Position numbers and translations under genes: made by a program. A DNA stretch of 40,660 nt from Rhodopseudomonas sp. AAP120 (lineage in GTDB: Bacteria > Pseudomonadota > Alphaproteobacteria > Rhizobiales > Xanthobacteraceae), in contig NZ_LJIC01000154.1 in assembly GCF_001295845.1 (NCBI RefSeq), positions 1-40,660 on the forward strand. The letters are read 5' to 3'. A model generated the notes under the pieces. It was not told the origin of the DNA. It saw only the letters and a program-made list of their open reading frames with translations, and made no database searches. This document shows positions 22,548 through 28,966 of this stretch, in pieces (the stretch's first letter is position 1; each line of letters starts with the position of its first letter).

Positions 22548-23888
22548 ATGCACCGACCGACGATCAGCCGCCTTGCTTTGTGTGTCGCCGTGGCGCTGCC
22601 GCTGGCTGCCTGCGGCGACCAGAGCCAGATCGCCAAGGGCGAGGATTACGGCCCGTCGCCGAAACTGCCGGAGCCGAAGAACCAGTTGCTGCCGACCGTC
22701 AACATCGCCCCCGCGACCCGTTTTCCGGAGGGCGGCAAGCCGAAGCCCGCCGAGGGCATGGCGGTCACCGCCTTCGCGCAGGGGCTCGACCATCCGCGCA
22801 CGCTGCACGTGCTGCCGAACGGCGACGTGCTGGTCGCCGAGACCAACGCGCCGGAGCGGCCCGAGCAGGGCAAGAGCATCAAGCGCATCGTCGCCGAATA
22901 CGTGATGGGCCGCGCCGGCGCGCGGACGCCGAGCGCCAACCGCATCACGCTGCTGCGCGACGCCGATGGCGACGGCGTTGCGGAAGTCCGCACCACCTTC
23001 CTCGACGGCCTCAACTCGCCGTTCGGCATGGCGCTGGTCGGCAACGATTTCTACGTCGCCAACACCGACGGCATCATGCGCTTCACCTACAATCAGGGCG
23101 ATACGCGGATCACCACGCCAGGCACCAAGCTGGCCGATCTGCCGGCCGGGCCGCTCAATCATCACTGGACCAAGGATCTGATCGCCAGCCCCGACGGCAG
23201 CAAGCTGTATGCGACCTCCGGCTCCAACAGCAATGTCGGCGAGCACGGCATGGATCAGGAGGTCGATCGCGCCGCGGTGATCGAGGTCGACCGCCAGAGC
23301 GGCGCGACGCGGCTGTTCGCGACGGGCCTGCGCAATCCGAACGGGCCGGCCTGGGAGCCGCAGACCGGCAAGCTGTGGGTGGTGGTCAACGAGCGCGACG
23401 AAATCGGCAGCGACCTCGTGCCGGACTACATGACGTCGGTGCAGGACGGCGGCTTCTATGGCTGGCCCTACAGTTACTTCGGCCAGAATGTCGACGAGCG
23501 GATCAAGCCGCCGCGGCCCGATCTGGTGGCCAAGGCGATCAAGCCGGACTACGCGCTCGGCAACCACACCGCCTCGCTCGGCCTCGCCTTCAACACCGGC
23601 GACCTGTTCCCGGCCGAGATGAAGGGCGGCGCCTTCATCGGTCAGCACGGCTCGTGGAATCGCAAGCCGCATTCCGGCTACAAGGTGATCTACGTGCCGT
23701 TCAAGGACGGCCAGCCCTCCGGCCCGCCGCGCGACATCCTCACCGGCTTCCTCAACGACAAGGAAGAAGCCATGGGCCGCCCGGTCGGCGTCGCGATCGA
23801 CCAGCGCGGCGGCCTGCTGGTCGCCGACGACGTCGCCAATTCGGTGTGGCGCGTGACGCCGGCGGGACGGGAGCAGGCGGCGCGGTAG
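22548..23888 (+). CDS. Sorbosone dehydrogenase-family (PQQ-type) lipoprotein
   Basis: A 446-residue periplasmic lipoprotein. The N-terminus MHRPTISRLALCVAVALPLAAC carries a lipobox (LAAC), so it is probably anchored by acylated Cys. The mature part is a six-bladed propeller of the L-sorbosone/soluble glucose dehydrogenase family: LDHPRTLHVLPNGDVLVAET, LNSPFGMALVGNDFYVANT, GLRNPNGPAWEPQTGKLWVVVNERDE, and GVAIDQRGGLLVADDVANSVWRV. It would oxidise a sugar or aldose at the cell surface with PQQ, but the substrate and actual PQQ use are uncertain in this family. GGAGA precedes ATG 22548. It is divergent from the hypothetical gene to its left. Confidence 0.88.
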   Translation: MHRPTISRLALCVAVALPLAACGDQSQIAKGEDYGPSPKLPEPKNQLLPTVNIAPATRFPEGGKPKPAEGMAVTAFAQGLDHPRTLHVLPNGDVLVAETNAPERPEQGKSIKRIVAEYVMGRAGARTPSANRITLLRDADGDGVAEVRTTFLDGLNSPFGMALVGNDFYVANTDGIMRFTYNQGDTRITTPGTKLADLPAGPLNHHWTKDLIASPDGSKLYATSGSNSNVGEHGMDQEVDRAAVIEVDRQSGATRLFATGLRNPNGPAWEPQTGKLWVVVNERDEIGSDLVPDYMTSVQDGGFYGWPYSYFGQNVDERIKPPRPDLVAKAIKPDYALGNHTASLGLAFNTGDLFPAEMKGGAFIGQHGSWNRKPHSGYKVIYVPFKDGQPSGPPRDILTGFLNDKEEAMGRPVGVAIDQRGGLLVADDVANSVWRVTPAGREQAAR

Positions 23889-23898
23889 GACGGAGTTT

Positions 23899-23996
23899 GC
23901 AGGGTCGGCAAAGCGGAGCGTGCCCCACCATTACGACGCAGGATCGAATTCTAAGCGATCCGCGTGGGCACGGAGCTACGGCCCTTGCCACCCTAC
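23899..23996. repeat. Palindromic intergenic element between convergent genes
   Basis: About 98 bp of nested inverted repeats: an outer imperfect pair GCAGGGTCGGCAAAGC (23899-23914) and CCCTTGCCACCCTAC (23982-23996), a middle pair CGTGCCCCACC (23919-23929) and GTGGGCACG (23964-23972), and an inner perfect pair GGATCG (23941-23946) and CGATCC (23956-23961). From memory this resembles a very common Bradyrhizobiaceae repeat. It may act as a bidirectional terminator here. Confidence 0.7.
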
Positions 23997-24018
23997 GAAT
24001 GCCTTCGCCGCGAACTAA

Positions 24019-25125
24019 CTACACCTTGAAATGCTTGCTCAGCTTCAGGCTTTGGCCCTGATAGTTCGAGCCGATGCGCTGGCCGTAGAGCGAGGCCGGA
24101 CGTGAGAGCATCTTTTCGTAGATCAGGCGGCCGACGATCTGGCCGTGTTCGAGGATGAACGGCACTTCGCGCGAGCGGACTTCCAGCACCGCGCGCGAGC
24201 CGAGGCCGCCGGCGCCCTCGTAGCCGAAGCCGGGATCGAAGAAGCCGGCGTAGTGCACGCGGAATTCGCCGACCAAGGGATCGAACGGCACCATCTCGGC
24301 GGCGTAGTCCGGCGGCACCTGCACCGCTTCCTTCGAGGCCAGGATGTAGAACTCGCCGGGGTCGAGGATCAGCGTGCCATCGGGCCGCGCCGCGATCGGC
24401 TCCCAGAATTCGCCGACCGCATAGCCGCCGCGGCGGTCGATATCGACCACGCCGGTGTGGCGCTTGGCCCGGTAGCCGACGAAGCCGTTGGAATTGACGC
24501 CCGACAGATCGACGCTGACCGCGACGCCGCCATTGAGGTCGGCATCGTCGGCATCGACCAGCCGCTCGGCGTCGTGCAGCGCGTCGAGCTCGTCGGCGTC
24601 GAGCGCGGCGCGGCCGACGCTGAAGCGGACCTGCGACAGCCGCGAGCCCTCGCGCAGCAGCACCGGAAAAGTCTTCGGGCTGATCTCGGCGTAAAGCGGG
24701 CCGTGATAGCCGGCGCCGATCATGTCGAAGCGGCGGGTGCCGTCGGCGATCACGCGGGTGAAGACGTCGAGCCGGCCGGTCGAGCTTTTCGGATTGGCGG
24801 CAGCCACGATGCTCTTCGGCAGCGCCAGGCTTTCCAGCAGCGGCACGATGTAGACGCAATTGGTCTCCAGCACCGCGCCGTCCGACAGATCGATCTCGTG
24901 CAGCTTCAGCTCGTCGATCCGCTCGGCGACGGTGCAGTCCGGTCCCGGCAGGAAGCTGGCGCGGACCCGGTAGGCGATCGGGCCGAGCCGCAGATCGAGG
25001 CTGGCCGGCTGGATCTGGCTCTCGACGAACGGATATTCCGGCAGGATCAGCCCGGCCTCCGCCATCGCCGCGATCATGCGGTCGGGCAGGATTCCTGCGG
25101 CATCGGGCGGCAACGCAAACGGCAC
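24019..25125 (-). CDS. dcd: 2'-deoxycytidine 5'-triphosphate deaminase, double-length type
   Basis: A 368-residue protein converting dCTP to dUTP for dTTP synthesis. The first half holds the catalytic block NPKSSTGRLDVFTRVI (the Ser and Arg positions of Dcd) and YHGPLYAEI with the expected glutamate. The second half (FRVHYAGFFDPGFGYEG, then AVLEVRSREVPFILEHGQIVGRL) is a second dUTPase-like fold without an obvious RSS motif, so the protein looks like an internal duplication with one active half. This length is known for alphaproteobacterial Dcd; E. coli Dcd is about 193 residues. I chose GTG 25125 because GTGAGGA lies just upstream; ATG 25077 would give 352 residues. The frame stays open across metZ, but that part is antisense. 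Confidence 0.88.
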   Translation of the reverse strand: MPFALPPDAAGILPDRMIAAMAEAGLILPEYPFVESQIQPASLDLRLGPIAYRVRASFLPGPDCTVAERIDELKLHEIDLSDGAVLETNCVYIVPLLESLALPKSIVAAANPKSSTGRLDVFTRVIADGTRRFDMIGAGYHGPLYAEISPKTFPVLLREGSRLSQVRFSVGRAALDADELDALHDAERLVDADDADLNGGVAVSVDLSGVNSNGFVGYRAKRHTGVVDIDRRGGYAVGEFWEPIAARPDGTLILDPGEFYILASKEAVQVPPDYAAEMVPFDPLVGEFRVHYAGFFDPGFGYEGAGGLGSRAVLEVRSREVPFILEHGQIVGRLIYEKMLSRPASLYGQRIGSNYQGQSLKLSKHFKV

Positions 25126-25197
25126 GGCGATCCTCACGGCGGGACGGGCCGCCAGACGCGGAAAATACTGGATTTCACCGGTTATCCGAAGGCTGCC

Positions 25198-25226
25198 TTG
25201 ACGGGAAGTGTGCGGAGGATTATGAG
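25198..25226 (+). promoter_or_regulatory. Promoter of metZ leader
   Basis: TTGACG (25198-25203) and TATGAG (25221-25226) are separated by exactly 17 nt, a good sigma-70 fit. Transcription would begin near 25233, just before the SAM-II aptamer, as expected for a riboswitch-controlled leader. Confidence 0.65.
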
Positions 25227-25235
25227 CCGACTTAT

Positions 25236-25297
25236 CCCGTGGTGATTTGAGCCGGCCGGCTTGCAGCCACGTTAAACAAGTCGCTAAACAGGCCGGG
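25236..25297 (+). ncRNA. SAM-II riboswitch (metZ leader)
   Basis: The sequence has the SAM-II pattern: P1 strands CGTGG (25238-25242) and CCACG (25267-25271), then the conserved loop run TGATTTGA (25243-25250), GCTTGCA before the second P1 strand, and TAAACAAGTCGCTAAACA (25273-25290). The pseudoknot pairs CCGGCC (25252-25257) with GGCCGG (25291-25296). SAM binding should stabilise the pseudoknot and lower expression of the downstream methionine-biosynthesis gene. Position before metZ in an alphaproteobacterium is the classic context. Confidence 0.9.
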
Positions 25298-25309
25298 GAC
25301 AGTGCGCTC

Positions 25310-25344
25310 CCGGCCCGAGGGTTGATCCCCAGGCCGGTTTTTTT
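25310..25344 (+). terminator. Intrinsic terminator in metZ leader (attenuator)
   Basis: CCGGCC (25310-25315) pairs with GGCCGG (25332-25337), with GGG/CCC inside the loop, followed by seven Ts (25338-25344). It lies between the riboswitch and the metZ start, so it controls read-through. Its left arm is also complementary to the riboswitch strand GGCCGGG (25291-25297), which supplies the competing antiterminator. Confidence 0.85.
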
Positions 25345-25383
25345 GTGCCCGCGCCGCCCGGCGTGGTCACGAAGGGAGACCAC

Positions 25384-26610
25384 ATGTCCGACACCACCAC
25401 CCCGGCTGCGAAGCCTTCGATTGCCATTCCCGATACCGCGCATTTCCGCCGCGAGACCCGCCTGGTGCATTCCGGCAGCCTGCGCTCGCAATATGGCGAG
25501 ACCTCCGAGGCGCTGTTTCTGACCCAGGGCTTCGTCTACGACAGCGCCGAGCAGTGCGAGGCGCGGTTCACCGGCGACGACGCCGGCTTCCAATATTCGC
25601 GCTTCTCCAACCCGACCGTGTTCAGCTTCGAGCAGCGCATGGCCGAGTTCGAGGGCGCCGAAGCGGCGCGCTCGACCGCCACCGGCATGGCGGCCGTCAC
25701 CGCCGCGATGCTGGCGCCGCTGCGCGCCGGCGATCACGTGGTCGCCTCCAAGGCGATGTTCGGCTCCTGCCGCTACGTCGTCGAGGACCTGCTGCCGCGC
25801 TACGGCATCGACTCGACGCTGGTCGACGGGCTCGATCTCGACCAGTGGCAGAAGGCGGTGCGTCCCAACACCAAGACGTTCTTCCTCGAGAGCCCGACCA
25901 ATCCGACGCTCGACGTGCTCGATATCGGCGCGATCGCCGAGATCGCGCACGCCGCCGGCGCGCGGCTCGTCGTCGACAACGTGTTCGCGACGCCGATCTG
26001 GCAGAGCCCGCTCGAACTCGGCGCCGACGTGGTGGTGTACTCCGCCACCAAGCACATCGACGGCCAGGGCCGCTGTCTCGGCGGCGTGGTGCTGTCGTCC
26101 CAGGCGTTCATCGAAGAACACATCCAGATGTATCTGCGCCAGACCGGCCCGTCGCTGTCGCCGTTCAATGCCTGGGTGCTGCTCAAGGGCCTCGAGACGC
26201 TCGCCGTCCGCGTCCGTCAGCAGACCGAGAACGCCGCCGCGATCGCCGAGGCGCTGGCCGGGCATCCCAAGGTGCCGCGGCTGGTGTATCCGGGCCGCGC
26301 CGATCATCCGCAGGCCGCGACGGTGAAGAAGCAGATGGGCGCCGGCTCGACGCTGGTCGGCTTCGAGGTCAAGGGCGGCAAGGCCGAGGCGTTCCGCTTC
26401 CTCAACGCGCTGGAGCTGATCAAGATCAGCAACAATCTCGGCGACGCCAAGAGCCTCGTCACGCATCCGGCGACCACCACGCATCAGCGGCTCAAGCCGG
26501 AGGCCCGCGCCGAGCTTGGTATCAGCGAAGGCTTCATCCGGCTGTCGGCCGGGCTGGAGCACAAGGACGATCTGGTCGACGACCTGATCGCCGCGCTGGA
26601 GAAGGTGTGA
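25384..26610 (+). CDS. metZ: O-succinylhomoserine sulfhydrylase
   Basis: A 408-residue PLP enzyme of the Cys/Met metabolism family, making homocysteine from O-succinylhomoserine (or the acetyl ester) and sulfide. The PLP lysine is in SATKHIDGQGR near residue 223. Other family features are YSRFSNPT, TGMAAVTAAML and FLESPTNPTLDVLDI. The start ETRLVHSG...YGETSEALFLTQGFVYDSAEQC is typical of alphaproteobacterial MetZ rather than MetB or MetC, whose fold is the same. GGGAGA precedes ATG 25384. A SAM-II riboswitch and terminator in the leader support a methionine-biosynthetic role. The upstream gene is divergent dcd. Confidence 0.93.
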   Translation: MSDTTTPAAKPSIAIPDTAHFRRETRLVHSGSLRSQYGETSEALFLTQGFVYDSAEQCEARFTGDDAGFQYSRFSNPTVFSFEQRMAEFEGAEAARSTATGMAAVTAAMLAPLRAGDHVVASKAMFGSCRYVVEDLLPRYGIDSTLVDGLDLDQWQKAVRPNTKTFFLESPTNPTLDVLDIGAIAEIAHAAGARLVVDNVFATPIWQSPLELGADVVVYSATKHIDGQGRCLGGVVLSSQAFIEEHIQMYLRQTGPSLSPFNAWVLLKGLETLAVRVRQQTENAAAIAEALAGHPKVPRLVYPGRADHPQAATVKKQMGAGSTLVGFEVKGGKAEAFRFLNALELIKISNNLGDAKSLVTHPATTTHQRLKPEARAELGISEGFIRLSAGLEHKDDLVDDLIAALEKV

Positions 26611-26981
26611 GCTCAAGAGGCACGCCGACCAGGCCGAAAAGACGGCCGCAGGGACCCTGCAGTTCCGCTCTTACTTCCGTCATGCCCGCGCTCGTCGCTG
26701 GCATGACGCGGGGCGAGATCATCGATCAATGCGATGGCTGACTACGCGGCGCCCCCGCGCAATTAGTTGCGACACCACCACACCCGGAACTCGCGGGCGT
26801 CGACATGCCGCAGTTGCGAAGCGTCGCGCGGACGGCCGGTGATGCTATCACCTGTCTGCTGCCTCGGTGACGACGCAGCGATGCGTCCGACGAGGTTGCG
26901 GCCGCGCCAACGCCGGTCCAGAGATAGGGGCGCGGCCGAAGCGAAGCCGTCAAAGCGAAATCAGCGAATTCGATTGTCCCA
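26611..26981. other. Intergenic region, repeat and small palindrome
   Basis: This 371-nt gap between metZ and the L,D-transpeptidase gene contains a REP-like hairpin (26678-26708) and a 15-bp dyad, GGTGAT/ATCACC, at 26838-26852, about 130 nt before the next start. The dyad is a possible operator. A minus-strand open frame across the region has low-complexity Ala/Ser/Arg composition and no ribosome-binding site; I do not consider it a gene. Confidence 0.5.
26678..26708. repeat. REP-like hairpin after metZ
   Basis: CGTCATGCC (26678-26686) and GGCATGACG (26700-26708) form a perfect 9-bp stem around a 13-nt loop, 68 nt after the metZ stop codon. It looks like a dispersed REP-type palindrome of the Bradyrhizobiaceae and may also stabilise or end the metZ transcript. 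Confidence 0.65.
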
Positions 26982-27629
26982 ATGAAATTTCCCGCCCTGC
27001 TTGTCCTCGCTGCCGCCGCGCTCGCGCTCGGCGGCTGTGTCACCGATTCCCAGTCGCCGATCGGCGTCTCGCCGTCGCTGGTGAGCCCGGCGGTCGCGGC
27101 GCGCTATGCGGCGATCGACACCGAGAAGTTCCCGATCGACGGCATCGATGCCGGTGACCTCAACCCGGCCTATGTCCGGCAAGTGGTGGACTACACCGGC
27201 GGCGAACCGCCCGGCACGGTGGTGGTCGAGCCGCGCAAGCGCTTCCTCTATCTGGTGCTCGACGGCGGCAAGGCGCTTCGTTACGGCGTCGGCGTCGGCA
27301 AAGCGGGGCTCGCCTTCACCGGCACCGCGCAGGTCGGCCGCAAGGCCGAATGGCCGAACTGGACGCCGACCTCGAACATGATCGCGCGCGAGCCGGAGCG
27401 CTACGGCAAATGGGCGAGCGGCATGGCGGGCGGCGCCAACAATCCGCTCGGCCCGCGGGCGCTATATCTGTATCGCAACGGCAAGGACACGATGTTCCGC
27501 ATCCACGGCACCACCGAGCCGTGGACGATCGGCGAAGCGGTGTCGTCCGGCTGCATCCGGCTGCTCAATCAGGACGTCGTCGATCTCTACGAGCGGGTGC
27601 CGACCGGCGCCAGGGTCGTGGTGCGCTGA
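26982..27629 (+). CDS. L,D-transpeptidase (YkuD domain) lipoprotein
   Basis: A 215-residue exported protein that links peptidoglycan stem peptides (3-3 crosslinks) or attaches proteins to the wall. The signal sequence MKFPALLVLAAAALALGGC ends in a lipobox (LGGC). The YkuD domain occupies about residues 75-215; the catalytic motif HGTTEPWTIGEAVSSGCIRL has the conserved His, Ser, Gly, Cys and Arg, with the nucleophilic Cys near residue 190. The segment WPNWTPTSNMI, typical of the ErfK/YbiS group, is also present. It stands alone between gaps. Function is secure at family level; which crosslink it makes is not. Confidence 0.92.
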   Translation: MKFPALLVLAAAALALGGCVTDSQSPIGVSPSLVSPAVAARYAAIDTEKFPIDGIDAGDLNPAYVRQVVDYTGGEPPGTVVVEPRKRFLYLVLDGGKALRYGVGVGKAGLAFTGTAQVGRKAEWPNWTPTSNMIAREPERYGKWASGMAGGANNPLGPRALYLYRNGKDTMFRIHGTTEPWTIGEAVSSGCIRLLNQDVVDLYERVPTGARVVVR

Positions 27630-27806
27630 GCAATATGCTCGGCGCAGTCCGGGCTTACGACGTCGCCGCTGCGTCATCGCAGCCAAGCTGTCTCGCTGTT
27701 TGAACCGCGAAGGGGCTGCGGTCCGGGGCGCAGGAGAGCTTCACTTTCTCCCCGAACGCTTTATTGGTGACGGTCAAGCCCGCGGGCGCTCACGACACGT
27801 CCGGAC

Positions 27807-28892
27807 ATGCAGCGTCCTTCAGGGCCGTCCTGGCCGATCTATTACTTCGATATCGTCCACGACTATCCCGGGATGGGAGGCGTGGTCGAATTCTCGCGGA
27901 TTCTGTTTCGCCAGCTCGCGGCGCATTACCAGCAGCGGCTGGTTTCCGTCCGCGCGTTCACGGCCGCTCTGGGCTGCGCGCATGACGACATGCTGTATCT
28001 GGACCGCGAGCGCAAAGTCGCCGAGATCCTGGCCGGAATCGAGCCGAACGCGGTGTTCTTCTTCCCGAATTTTCAGTCGCCGGTCGCCAGACAGCCGAAC
28101 ACCGCCGGCCCGGCGATCATCAATGTGATCCACGACCTGCAGTTCGCCTTTCTGCCGGACCTGTTTCCACCGGAACGACGCAGCTGGCTGCACCAGACCT
28201 TCGCGGTGACGAAGCGCAACGCGGACCGGATCGTGTTCATCAGCCGGAGCACGAAGCAGGACTTCATCGACCTGTTCGGCAAGCCGCGGCGTTGCAGCGT
28301 GATCTACAATCCGATCGAGGCACATCCGGTCGCCGATCTTTCCGACGCTGCGGACAACGAAGCCCCGTTCCTGCTGGCGTCCTTCCATCACCATCCGCAC
28401 AAGAATTTTCCCGCGCTGCTGGAATTGTTCGCAGCGCTGCTCGCGCTCAGGCCGGGCTTGAGGCTGGTGGTGACCGGGCATGGACAGGAGCGGCTTGCAG
28501 AGAATCTGGCGACGCTGCCGGACGCGGTCAGATCCGCCATCCGGCATCTCGGCTACGTCTCACGCGGCGAACTCGACGCGCTGTATCGCCGTGCTGATGC
28601 GTTCATTACGGTGTCGCGCTTCGAGGGTTTCAACATGTCTGCGGCCGAGGCGGCATGTCATGGCACGCCGCTGATCCTCTCGGATCTGCCGGTGCATCGC
28701 GAACTATTTGGCCCCAATGCCTGCTTGGTCGATCTGACGGATTCGTCCGCCAGATCCGCCGAGAGAGTTGCGGTCTATCTTGAAAGCCGCCCGCGCCGGA
28801 CCAGCTGGCGGTTTCGCAGCCAATGCGAGCCGTCCAGCGTCCGGGAGGCGTACGTTCGCGTCATCGACTCCTGCAGACCGGCGGCGCGCTGA
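27807..28892 (+). CDS. Glycosyltransferase, GT-B fold (GT4-like)
   Basis: A 361-residue glycosyltransferase with two Rossmann-like domains. The N-terminal acceptor domain contains YYFDIVHDYPGMGGVVEFSRILFRQL and INVIHDLQFAFLPDLFPPERR; the C-terminal donor domain has FLLASFHHHPHKNFPALLELF, LRLVVTGHGQE and the diagnostic EGFNMSAAEAACHGTPLILSDLPVHREL (EX7E-like). It probably transfers a sugar in exopolysaccharide, LPS or a similar surface glycan; no other polysaccharide gene adjoins it. It has no clear signal peptide and should be cytoplasmic or membrane-associated. It is convergent with the autotransporter gene across a strong hairpin. Donor and acceptor are unknown. Confidence 0.88.
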   Translation: MQRPSGPSWPIYYFDIVHDYPGMGGVVEFSRILFRQLAAHYQQRLVSVRAFTAALGCAHDDMLYLDRERKVAEILAGIEPNAVFFFPNFQSPVARQPNTAGPAIINVIHDLQFAFLPDLFPPERRSWLHQTFAVTKRNADRIVFISRSTKQDFIDLFGKPRRCSVIYNPIEAHPVADLSDAADNEAPFLLASFHHHPHKNFPALLELFAALLALRPGLRLVVTGHGQERLAENLATLPDAVRSAIRHLGYVSRGELDALYRRADAFITVSRFEGFNMSAAEAACHGTPLILSDLPVHRELFGPNACLVDLTDSSARSAERVAVYLESRPRRTSWRFRSQCEPSSVREAYVRVIDSCRPAAR

Positions 28893-28919
28893 CCGCCCGC
28901 CGCCGCAACCGTAAATCAG

Positions 28920-28955
28920 CTTTGATTGAGTCCGCGTGAGCGGACTCAATCAAAG
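28920..28955. terminator. Perfect 16-bp hairpin between convergent genes
   Basis: CTTTGATTGAGTCCGC (28920-28935) and GCGGACTCAATCAAAG (28940-28955) are exact reverse complements around a GTGA loop. It lies between the glycosyltransferase stop codon and the autotransporter stop codon, so it is suited to bidirectional termination. There is no long T-tract on either side, although the outer stem gives A/T-rich ends. Confidence 0.8.
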
Positions 28956-28966
28956 CGAGGCAGCAC

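Noticed and set aside
25126..26616. Long upstream extension of the dCTP deaminase frame
   Set aside because: The frame stays open across metZ on the other strand. Its sequence there is the antisense of metZ and the dcd homology starts only near 25125.
26726..27043. 105-residue minus-strand frame between metZ and the L,D-transpeptidase gene
   Set aside because: Low-complexity composition, no ribosome-binding site, and overlap with the start of the L,D-transpeptidase gene.
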